DNA of 64,000 nucleotides from Patellaria atrata CBS 101060 (Eukaryota > Ascomycota > Dothideomycetes > Patellariales > Patellariaceae), in contig MU006107.1 of assembly GCA_010093705.1 (NCBI GenBank), forward strand, positions 468,044 to 532,043, in the 5' to 3' direction. The position numbers and the translations under genes were made by a program. Below the pieces are notes generated by a model. It made no database searches. It saw only the letters and a program-made list of their open reading frames with translations, and had not been told where the DNA came from. Shown here in pieces: positions 48,906 through 58,144 of the stretch (position 1 is its first letter; each line of letters begins with the position of its first letter).

Positions 48906-49536
48906 CTATAACAAGATGTATGGCATAGAAATGGAAATTAGAAAAGAGATGGTGAAGAGGAAGAAAGACGGTTTTCCAACAATTTCCTTTATATGGAATA
49001 AAAAAAAACAGTGGGTTAAATTACTAAAGACTTCAATAAGCATATAAGGGCCCTGAAAAGGGATTTATGTATATAGGGAGTTGCGCCATAGCTTGAAAGC
49101 TGCATGCGCAGTATTGTAGATAATACAATATAATGGAAAAAAAAAATAAAAATAAAATCTAGTTATCTTTTGTAGAATCTATTCTTCTACTCTATTTACG
49201 TCTCCTGCATGCATTAGCCATCTAGCAGTAGAAATTTCAGTTCTTTCTATATATTTTAGTAACACTTGTTTACCTAACTTTGTGCAAAAAAGCTTTGTCA
49301 TTGTTAGATCTGATCTGAGTAGTTTTCTCATTTCTTTACGTTCTCTAGAGTAGTTAGAGCAATGTAAGATAAGGTGTGTTGTGTTTGAAGTGATTGGCAG
49401 TTTCCAAAGCACTTCCCTTCCTCATCTTTTCCAATCACCTTAGAGTAAGACTTAAAGAATCCAATACCAGTCTTGAGTTGGATGTAGGCCGCTTGGAGCT
49501 TTTTCTGTAAATTGGACTGTTGAAGTATGGGTCCCC
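48906..49536 (-). pseudogene. LINE-type retrotransposon, 3' end of the reverse transcriptase ORF (relic)
   Basis: Minus-strand reading from 49536 to about 49179 gives LQAAYIQLKTGIGFF, then GKDEEGKCFGNC and THLILHCSNYSRERKE, the cysteine/histidine tail that follows the reverse transcriptase in fungal (Tad-like) LINEs. A frameshift separates the two halves. Downstream (48906-49170) is an A/T-rich tail. Only this 3' piece is present here; an ORF1-like piece of a similar element lies at 54.5-55.98 kb. Confidence 0.6.
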
Positions 49537-49785
49537 TGTTAGACTGAAGATCTTGGTGGAAAGGATAATCAAGTATATCTCCTACTGCCTTACGCTAGTT
49601 GTTAGCATCATTCCTTTAACATAGCTGCCTAGTAGGTATCAACGCTGTTGCCTGCATGTTCTCAGTTGCCTAGTAGGCATAAACGCTGTTACCTGCATGT
49701 TCTCATGTATTTAAACGCTCTTTAGAACAGTCATTAAACAATCGAGCGATTATCTTGATCATTTTCAGCACCCTTACGTCTGACA
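49537..49785 (+). repeat. Family B repeat, copy 1 (249 bp)
   Basis: Begins TGTTAGAC and ends GTCTGACA, LTR-like TG...CA termini. It contains a ~40-bp tandem duplication (GCCTAGTAGGYAT...TGCATGTTCTCA). An inverted copy lies at 56464-56712. The 17-18 bp next to it (GAAGTATGGGTCCCC) are also shared by the other copy. Confidence 0.8.
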
Positions 49786-49914
49786 TGGACTTAGGTATAC
49801 TAAGTGAGCAATGCAACCGGTCTCTACAGATGCGCATATAATGTTTCCCCTGTTTCTTTTTATTAGACTCCCAATTCTTTATATGTGGTAATTGGCAATA
49901 ATAATTGGACTCAC

Positions 49915-50286
49915 ATCACTAATGATCGATGCGAAGGTGGCAGCATCAAGCTGCTTGATTTCGGACTTGTTCCACGCTTTTATACGTTCCTTGTAATCCC
50001 CAGTACTGTTCGGATCAGGAATGATCGAAACATGAACCGAAGGTTTGGGAGCCCTCCGAAAGGTAATTTGAGTGGCAAATTTGGTGCATAACCCGCTATC
50101 ACGAGGGAATGGTAAACGGGTTAGGCCTTCCAGAACAGAGCTCTTACCACTGGACTGGTCCCTAAGAACAACTAATTGGGGAAGATCTATGTATTCGCCT
50201 ACATTACAAGCGAATAAATTGTCAATCTTGTCGAGTAAGACAGGATCACCAATCTTCTTGTACGTGGTGTCAGGAGCAGAAGACAT
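49915..50286 (-). pseudogene. First exon of a dynamin-family GTPase, truncated
   Basis: 124 codons from ATG 50286 to a GTGAGT donor at 49914. The N-terminus matches fungal Mx/dynamin-like GTPases (KIDNLFACNVGEYIDLPQLVV, then SSGKSSVLEGL, RDSGLCTKFATQITFRR). The first Gly of the P-loop is Arg (VLRDQSSGKSS instead of GDQSSGKSS), a change expected from G-to-A mutation. No second exon exists; the B repeat and LINE debris start about 130 bp further on. It is therefore a dead 5' fragment. Confidence 0.75.
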
Positions 50287-50984
50287 TTTGTCAGTTGAGT
50301 TTCGATAGTGACCTAGTTCGTGTGTGGACTGGGGGTAAGTTAACGAGTTATTGGACCTGTGGTATGTTCAGACTTGCAGGACACTTGGTTCAGTTTTCTT
50401 CTTGCCTGTCAAGAATCTGTTGAGAAGTAGTACTGTAGGAATGATCCAGATAGAATAGAAAAACGCAATTGATGGACAGAATTGCTTTTGTAAAGATACA
50501 AACATGAAGACGGAAACTGATTGATGTGATGTTTTTGTAACATGAAGACGCAAGCTCAATAAGACTTTTGTTTTACGAAATACCCGCGCAAACTAGAACA
50601 TTATGTGCGCAGCAATATTACTATGCGAGTGGTAACTAAGCATAATTAAAGCTGCATTACTTTGTCGACGAGGAAACTGATAAACGATGTTATACATGTA
50701 AAGTTTTCTTTGATGATTGTTGCGGAGCCTTGGAAGGAGACAGACAAATTTAACGAAGCTAAGACGAAAAGGGATTAGCGACCAAGGGGCACGGCTAGCC
50801 TTAGTAAACAATCCAAACCATCCAAACAATTCAAACAATCAACCAATGCATAGACGCGTGTGAGTACGAAAGTACAGTGTTGGCATCACACTGCATATCC
50901 CATTCCTCCAGAACGCGCTGCTCCAAAGACTTACCAAAGTATTAGTTACAACCGACTAGCAATACTCCATATCCTCGCGTATCA
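50287..50984. promoter_or_regulatory. Upstream region of the PD-(D/E)XK-like gene
   Basis: About 700 bp between the dynamin fragment and the next gene, AT-rich. No defined motif is claimed. Confidence 0.35.
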
Positions 50985-52597
50985 ATGCAAATACTATCTT
51001 ACTCCGAGCAGGATCTAGAGCCCTCACGAATCCTCAGTTGGCTAAAGACCGTACAGACCTCACCAAAGACTCAGTCGCAAAGACCATTAAAGCGACGACG
51101 ACGCAACTCTGACACGGCCCTCATGAATATCGACAACAATGCCGTAATGGGTCCTCACCGTACGCCATCGCCGACGAAAAAGCGCAAAGTCGACCTGACC
51201 GCTGTGGATAGCTATGTGGACGTTGACCAAACCCCTCGCGCCCTTCCAAACCAAGTGATTATAAGGCCGGATGACAGCGCATCTATAGGTAGCTCAAGCT
51301 TATCAGCTAGCAGCTCGCGGCGATCTAGAAGTCCCAAGAAGATTGATCTCTCGTGCGCGATCGAGCCCATACTAGCTAGAGACTTTCCTTGGTCTGGCGT
51401 ACCAGATGGGTTCCCAGACGATTCCAAAGGTGAGTTCGTACCCAGTTGTACAGTATATTTAACAAAGTTAACATTATAGCTAGATCTAGTCAAGAGTATT
51501 ACTCTCTTCAGTCGAGGACTGAGAGTAATATCTGACGCTCTCAAGGTACGTGTAGAACTATCAGTCCACGTTGGGACAACAACATTCATACGATGTAGCC
51601 AGATCCCTCGTCTGATGCCGACCTTCCAAGCCCCGACGACTTTGCGTACACTTCACCCAGTACGCTTCCCGCGCCTTCACCGTATCCCTCCGAATGCGAA
51701 CATATACTTTACAATGCTCAATTCTACCAGCAAGATCATGGGTCAGAAGCGGCTTGGAACAGTGGTGTACATGACGCAGTACTCCGTCTAGCACTATGGG
51801 GCTTTAGAAAAGAGGTAATGTAGGGGTATCAACGATATATTGGAGATTATAACTCACTATTCCTTCGTAGGTCTACTATGTGAACTGGTTAGTTTTCTGA
51901 CACCCTCCTGAACCATCCCTATACTCATACCATACTCTAGTACTGTAGCGAAGATTGCCCCTACACGATTGATTCCACGCTTGGGAGAAGACACTCCATT
52001 ACCAGCTAAAATGGTCGACTTCGCAATTCATATAGAGCCCCCGGAGCGCTTGAAAGAGCTGATTGAGGAACACCGTAGGGGTAAGATGGATACTTCCATT
52101 AATCATACTCTCTATGGTCCCCTTTGCGCAAGACCGATCGGCGTCAATATCGAGACAAAGCGGACAGGTGAGGATTTGGAGGATGCAAAGTACAAGTTAC
52201 AGATCTGGTGCGCGTCACAATACGCGAAGATGGATGAGTTGATGGAGAGATGGAAGGCAGTAAAAGGCGATGATACAGATGGAGGGAATGAAGATGCTGG
52301 AGCGAAGAAACTTGAACTTCCACCTCTCTACAATATCATCGTGCAGGGTCATGACTGGAGCTTTCTTATAGCAGTGCGTCATATCAATAAAAGGGACCAG
52401 AAGGAGACAGTAAGTTCAATATCGTCAGGTATCTTTTACAACTTGGCTTATACCATCAGATTCTCTACTCCACGTTCCAGTTTGGTCACACAAGGAATCT
52501 ACTCGGGCTGTACCAAATCATTACCACGTTGCAGACTCTAGCGGAGAAGGTGCGGGAAACATTGGTACCTTGGTATGAGAAAGTGTTAGACGTTTGA
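50985..52597 (+). CDS. Fungal PD-(D/E)XK nuclease-like domain protein
   Basis: Exons are 50985-51429, 51484-51545, 51599-51814, 51871-51887 (17 nt), 51941-52409 and 52481-52597, giving 441 residues with no stop or frameshift. The N-terminus (MQILSYSEQDLEPSRILSWL) is followed by a basic, Ser/Pro-rich stretch with likely nuclear signals (KRRRR, KKRK). The C-terminal half has the layout of the fungal PDDEXK-like family: SECEHILYNAQFY..., then MVDFAIHIEPP (Asp candidate), then ARPIGVNIETKR (the E-x-K candidate) and YNIIVQGHDWSFLIAV. It ends in a helical region (LLGLYQIITTLQTLAEKV). Cellular role and real nuclease activity are unknown. It stands intact inside transposon debris. Confidence 0.75.
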
Positions 52598-52991
52598 AGG
52601 ATTGCGGGGCACGAGAACTTCCGCACGAGGCGAACCGGTATATCAGGGACTTGACCTCCAGAATCTTTGAGCGCTTGCAACCGAGGTATGCGGACTACAG
52701 CTGTGCTTCCCGCGGTGCTGCGCGGCCCCCGCTGTACGTTCCACCGTACTTCCCCGCCATGCTTCCCCGCCGAACTTGACGGCGACCAAACAGGCCCTGT
52801 GTAACAGGCTAGAGCCTAGTGGTATGGGATGCCCTACATCCGAGGATCAGCCAGTAATATTTCCCTCAAACCTACCCTCAGACTCTTCTCTTCTTCTTCA
52901 TCTTGATTGTAGATAGCATCTGGACTAGATAGTTGGAACACAATTACTAGAGGCCGCTCACATACAATCAAGATCATTTAAGTCATAAAGA
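52598..52991. other. 3' region of the PD-(D/E)XK gene and leader of the Gag relic
   Basis: A GC-rich block at about 52680-52790 is followed by a C/T-rich leader and the Gag start. I could not define a long terminal repeat here. Confidence 0.4.
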
Positions 52992-54518
52992 ATGGAACAG
53001 AATAACGAGTCTAATGCTTTAAGCATCCTATTTACAGAGATACAAAACCTTAGGAACGAGTGTACGGAGCTGCGTCGCCAGTTTAACGGACGACTCACCA
53101 CCTTAGAGCACCAGCAAACGACTTCCTAACCAGATCTCATAACAACCCCCGAATCTGATACTCCTCCCTCTCTCGCCGCGATCACACATGTCGTCGCGAA
53201 GCCGCGCCATAACCTCCCTCATCCTCCTAAATTTAGCGGTGATAAGTCACAATGGCGAGGCTGGAAGTTAGAGATGGAAGGCAAGATAGAAGAAGATGCT
53301 CAAGCTATTGGGTCCCTCCCAGCCCAATTACGTTATGTCTACATGCACCTTCAGAAAGCAGCAAAGATAAATATGACAACATTTTACGAGCTAGAAGTTA
53401 AAAAGGATTCACCTAACCCTTATCGGTTACTCGAACGACTTAACATCCTTTATGGAGAGCGGAACCGCAGACAAAAAGCCATCCAAAGCCTTCATTCTAT
53501 TCGCCAGCGGGATAACGAGACATTTATAGCTTTCTACCCTCGCTTTGAGAGGGAAATAGCTAATGCTGATGCTGAAGGTTAGGATGATGACTCAAAGATA
53601 TCCTATTTACGTAATGCACTGAATGAAAGGATGAAGGATAAGCTTGTGGGTATTCTAGGAAAGAAAAAGGATACCTACGAGGAATTTGCTCAGAGATGTG
53701 AAAAGATAAGCAATGATATGGAACTATTTGGGCAGTGGGCCAAGGTTAGAAGTAGTAGAAGTGCGCAGACCACAAATACTGAGACATCACACCGAGACAT
53801 GGAATGGGAACCCACCCCATCGGTACCCACTTCAACCCAAGTCAATAGCACACGCACCCGTAATAATAAGGATGGATACCCATCTAAAAGACCCGAAGAC
53901 CAAGTGCTCATAGGAAAACGGGCAAAGTGGGTTGATCAGGGAGAGATAAATGCTCGTATCCGGGAAAACCATTGCCTCCGTTGTGGTAGAGATGGTTGCA
54001 GGGTTAGCACCTGCCCACTAGCAGCACCAATTCGGCCAAAACAATCTACTCATGTTAGCACAGCAGTATCTCCTCGGCCCACTATTACCCAAGCCATGGT
54101 TGAGGAAGACGATAGCACTGAGGAAGATGCAAGTCAATAGGGACGCGCGGCAGCTCGGAGAGAATGGAAAGAAGTTGGAGAAACAAAGATGGATGGAGAC
54201 CCCTTTTTAGCGGATATTAGGCTCAATGGAACCGATTTTGTTACAGGACTCATTAACTCTGGCTGTCTTTGCTACGCTGCAATTAGTGAACAACTTTTCA
54301 AATCTTTGAAGCTGCCCCATTTTCGGATTGCACCAAGGAAGCTAGAAGAAGCTGCTGGAAAGAACGTAAGGTCCTCAACAACCTTAGATACTGTGACCTA
54401 TGCTTCAATCGATACAGATGGCCACCAACAAAAACGTATCTTCTTCTATTTTATACCAGGCCTTTGTCACGGGTTAGACCCGATAGGTATACGTGCCTTG
54501 GATGATCCAGCGGCTTAG
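52992..54518 (+). pseudogene. LTR-retrotransposon Gag and protease relic
   Basis: One frame from ATG 52992 with in-frame TAA 53127, TAG 53580 and TAG 54138. The first part is Gag-like (PPKFSGDKSQWRGWKLEME, FYPRFEREIANAD), then a degenerate zinc knuckle (CLRCGRDGCRVSTC), then a retropepsin-like start (DIRLNGTDFVTGLINSG). The expected catalytic DSG reads NSG (codon 54255-54257). No reverse transcriptase, RNase H or integrase follows; at about 54.54 kb the sequence passes into an opposite-strand LINE segment. It is a dead Ty3-like fragment. Confidence 0.8.
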
Positions 54519-54539
54519 TCATACTGTACTTTAGCAGAA

Positions 54540-55978
54540 CAGCATATGCTGTCTCAACACTTTCTTTCCTTAAGTTTAAGCTTCATGTATATGTAGCAAT
54601 ATACCTTTCAGCTCCCATCTGAGGTTAAGCCTTAACAGGAACCTCCATATACTTAACAACTTTAGCAGTAATGCCTGCTACCTGGATTTTTAGGTGCGCC
54701 AGGGTCTTTTTTCTGTTCTCTTCAGTCTCCACTGCAAAGACAATAGAGCCATACTTGGCAGTTTCTCTTTTCTCCCTTTTTGACAGCTATCTTGGCTTTC
54801 CGATAATTGTAAAAGAGTTAAAGGTTTCAATCTCTTCCTTTAATAATTACATGCCTTCTGCTTCTTAGAAGGGTTGAATGGGCACTCCATGGACAATGAT
54901 CTTTGCCCAGGGCTCTATCTTCTGTTCCCTTTGAAATTGAAAGAACTCTTGCCAAATGTGTTTATGCTGTTGTAGGAATTCAGCTGTGTAACATTCTATT
55001 GTTGTTAGATTGATGTTCTGTTTTTCTTTTGACCTGCTAATGGTTGCCATCACTGACTATCCTAGTTGCAGCTCTCTTTAAACTTTTGATTAACTTTGTT
55101 GCGAATGGAATAGGGTTCAAGTAGTTCTTTATTCTCTGTAACTAGAACTAACTGTCGCTTTTGCAACTATTACTTTTGCTGTTTAGCTGAGAGAGTTTTC
55201 TGAGGAAGCGTACTTGCTGTAATTTTGCCGGGCTGAGGTATGTTAGACCTGACTTTAGTCAAAGTAGCTTTCGGGGCTAGACTCTTCTCGGCCCCATCTT
55301 TGCTGTTGGGAATTGGAACCCTTGCCGTGTCTGCATAGGGTTTCTTTTAGGTAATCTCGTGCGTTACCTTCTCCTTAACAATGCTTAGATCCTCTCTAAT
55401 AGAGAGTAGAATGGCCCTCTCTAGTGTAAACGGTGTTTTTCCTTGTTGAATGGCTGTGATTGCTGCTTAAAGGCTTTGGATCTGAATCTGGGTTTCTAGA
55501 TTGGTATATGCTTGCATTGCTTTCTTAGCCATATTATATGCTTGGTCTAAGCATTCCTTTCCTCCTATACTATGCTCTCGATTTTGCATAGCTTTCTTTA
55601 CTTCTCTAGTAGTTTGCTGAGGTGAGGAGTTTGAAAAAGGTCTCTTTTGGCCTGGGAGTACTGTCTTTCTAGGGGACTGGGTTTGTGGTTGGAACTTAGG
55701 TTGGGCCAGGCGGATCTCTTCACTTGAATCTTCTGATAAGTCTGTATTATCGTCTGATATATATTGAGGTGTTGATGATCTTTGTGGAATTATTGTAGAC
55801 TGTTGTAGGCTTTGTTTTTGCTTTAGTTGAGACTTTGTGATTGGTTGTGGCTTTGATCGTTTTAACTTTAGTCGTTGTAACTTTAGTCGTTGTGATTTTA
55901 ATTGTTGTGACTTTAGTTGTTGTGGTTGTTGCTTCGTTGATGCTAGTTGCTTGGCTTTGTCTGTTGTTGGTTGTAGGG
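54540..55978 (-). pseudogene. LINE ORF1 (Gag-like) relic
   Basis: Minus-strand reading runs from a Gln/Lys/Thr-repeat N-terminus (about 55978-55850, with repeats of CAACGACTAAAGTT) through KECLDQAYNMAKKAMQAYTN and KQNINLTTIECYTAEF to WAKIIVHGVPIQPF and GKPRWLSKREKTAKYGSIVF. The last two are typical of the Gag-like ORF1 of fungal LINEs. Several stop codons replace Gln or Trp. The Gag relic cuts it on the left, and the CTAAC terminal module begins at 55979 on the right. Confidence 0.6.
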
Positions 55979-56004
55979 CTAACTACAATCCCTAAATAAT
56001 ATAT
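55979..56004 (+). repeat. Terminal module IV, truncated
   Basis: CTAACTACAATCCCTAAATA plus ATATAT, nearly identical to the first 26 bp of the module at 57195. It is interrupted by a family A repeat at 56005. Confidence 0.8.
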
Positions 56005-56271
56005 TGTTAGATGGTGAGGCTCGCTACTGGGTAAATGTATGCTTACTAGTTTAAAACAGTGGTGAAAACAATGGTATGGAACGGTAGCTTGAGACAGAAC
56101 GTCAAACCGTATTAAAACAGATCTCTGACAAGAGCACGGATCTGTGGTGTTTTATCTGTTCTCTTTCTGACCCAGTATCATTGTCAACTGTTCAGTATAT
56201 AGTCCGTATCTCTCTCAGTAGTTGCAAATCAAGCGATATATTCAGTGCACCTGCAGATCCAGTTTATCTAA
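56005..56271 (+). repeat. Family A repeat copy, 267 bp, complete ends
   Basis: Starts TGTTAGATGGTG and ends GATCCAGTTTATCTAACA, as does the copy at 62078-62369. The flanks are not duplicated here. Confidence 0.8.
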
Positions 56272-56463
56272 CATCACCCATACATAGAACAAGCAAGCAA
56301 TTGATTGAATACACACAGGTATAAGCTAAGATAGTAGGTAGAAGGGAAAGAGTGTTCAATTGTTATCCGCTATCTGGAGTGGGTGCCTGTGCATGTCTTA
56401 TAGTATTGCCTGCTCAATCACCTCACTTATCCTGGTCCCCGGACATCTGATATCCAGCCATCT
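56272..56463. repeat. Transposon-internal segment, also present before the second AA9 gene
   Basis: Its reverse complement matches 47083-47245 (shared word TACCTGTGTGTATTCAA). Confidence 0.65.
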
Positions 56464-56712
56464 TGTCAGACGTAAGGGTGCTGAAAATGATCAAGATAAT
56501 CGCTCCCTTATTTAATGACTGTTCTAAAGAGCGTTTAAATACATGAGAACATGCAGGTAACAGCGTTTATGCCTACTAGGCAACTGAGAACATGTAGGTA
56601 ACAGCGTTAATACCTACTAGGCAGCTGTGTTAAAGGAATGATACTAATAACTAGCGTAAGACAGTAGGAGATATACTTGATTATCCTTTCCACCAAGATC
56701 TTCAGTCTAACA
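56464..56712 (-). repeat. Family B repeat, copy 2, inverted relative to copy 1
   Basis: 249 bp, TGTCAGACG to GTCTAACA, followed by the shared 18-bp tail GGGGACCTATACTTCAAC (56713-56730). It is flanked by imperfect 21-bp direct repeats at 56443-56463 and 56731-56751 (19 of 21 match). Confidence 0.8.
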
Positions 56713-56751
56713 GGGGACCTATACTTCAACACATCTGATACCCAGCCACCT

Positions 56752-57194
56752 TACGTGATCCTCAATTTCTTCAGCAATTGTCTTAAATCTGAGGCATCTC
56801 GATAATCTGATAGATACATATCCTCTCTTATATATTCTTCGAGCCTCCTTTATCTCCTAGCCTATTGTTCAAAAGAATTATAGTTTCGGGTTCGACTCGG
56901 AAATCTAGTCTGCTTCGATACTGGAATAACATTACTAATGTTCTCCCAATCCTTCACTCCTATTCCTTCGTATGCAAGGCGCTGGTGCTGAAACACGCCA
57001 TCAAGCACCCACGCGTCCCTACGTTGCTCGCCCTTCGGAATGTGCTTTCGAAGCCTATCGGCAAGTGTATCAATGCTCAGACCGATTGCAATGACCATCG
57101 CTCCAAGAATTAGCACCACGATAATTCCCGCAAGACTGAAGTTCTGCTGCGATGAACTTATCCGAATGCGTTGCGTCGCACATTCCGCGAGTTC
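56752..57194. other. Repeat-flanked sequence without a gene
   Basis: Opposing ORFs at 56862-57119 are mirror readings of the same DNA and neither has a recognised domain. The stretch ends at terminal module I. Confidence 0.4.
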
Positions 57195-57302
57195 CTAACT
57201 ATAATCCCTAAATAATATATGCCATATATTATTTAATTGTGGCCCGTGCCTGGCGAAGACAGGGGGTATATATTATTTGCATCTTTCTCCAAAATAATAT
57301 AT
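57195..57302 (+). repeat. Terminal module I, arms AAATAATATAT
   Basis: CTAAC start (57195-57199), then arm X at 57209-57220, inverted arm at 57224-57235, a 32-bp connector starting near GTGGCCCGTGCC, inverted arm at 57268-57278 and arm X at 57292-57302. Same plan as modules II and III with different arm sequence. No open recombinase ORF follows, so it marks a dead or deleted element. Confidence 0.8.
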
Positions 57303-57540
57303 GCCCTAAACCATTGAATTTCGGGAATCTAAGTTGATAATATCCTGCGCGCAAGCTTCAAGAATCCATCGATGCGCTCGTAGCCTTGATATCTTACCTA
57401 ATTATCGAGATGCACCCTCTATTGTTGGTTCGCCTCAACCTTAGGTAGCTGGAGTGATGTTTTGGTTTTCCTGGTCCATGCACCTGAAGCGCCAAGCATA
57501 AAATGAGCCCCCAAATTACGGTACCACATACCTACCTTCC

Positions 57541-57715
57541 TGTCAGATTGCTGCAGTGGCTGAAAAGGTGCATGGCTTGATTCTCAAATGAGTGGTTCTA
57601 TCTATGTGTTATATACCGCAGGTGTGTACCAAAACGGACGGAATAGTATAAAATCTATATCTTAGAAAATAACGAAAATAGTATTAATAGTAAGAACTAA
57701 AAGATAATACTATAT
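57541..57715 (-). repeat. Family A repeat fragment
   Basis: Starts TGTCAGATTGCTGCAGTGGC and is closely similar to 48736-48905. Confidence 0.7.
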
Positions 57716-58035
57716 TAAATTAATAACCCTAATTACTCTAATACCGTAGTTTATAGCGAAATAAATAAACGAGATAATTATCCTAGTTATTAATATTCTA
57801 ATATACTCTTTTAACTTAAAGAGATCTAAAAGATCTAATTAAATTATATAATTATTTTAGTAAAAAACTTAATTTATTTCCTCTAATTAAAACCTTTAAT
57901 ATAATCTTTAATATCTATTATTTTAAGCTATTTAAGAAAGATCTAATACTTTTAAATATTAAATATTTTAGTTAATCTATTAGTTAATATTTATATTATA
58001 AATTTTTAACTAATTTTTATATTTTCTAATTAAAC
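57716..58035. other. Extremely AT-rich, RIP-like block
   Basis: About 320 bp made almost only of A and T, with TpA-rich texture and no coding potential. It ends sharply at the CTAAC of module II. Confidence 0.75.
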
Positions 58036-58144
58036 CTAACCGCAATGCTTAAATCAGTAAATGTATAACTGATTTAAATGTGGACCGTGCGCACCTGAAG
58101 AGCAGGGGTATTACTGATTTAAAAAACTTGCTGCAAATCAGTAA
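58036..58144 (+). repeat. Terminal module II, arms TTAAATCAGT
   Basis: CTAAC at 58036-58040; arm 58049-58058, inverted arm 58068-58077, 33-bp connector (GTGGACCGTGCGCACCTG...), inverted arm 58111-58120, arm 58135-58144. It is followed by a leader sequence sharing AAATCTTCA and CGATAGAA with module III. Confidence 0.85.

Noticed and set aside
52992-54518. A complete LTR retrotransposon
   Set aside because: Only Gag and the start of a protease are present; no polymerase region and no pair of LTRs in direct orientation was found.
49537-56712. The two B repeats as the ends of one large inverted element
   Set aside because: They are inverted, but each has its own local flanks: copy 2 sits between a 21-bp duplication, and copy 1 is joined to LINE sequence. 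Independent insertions explain them better.
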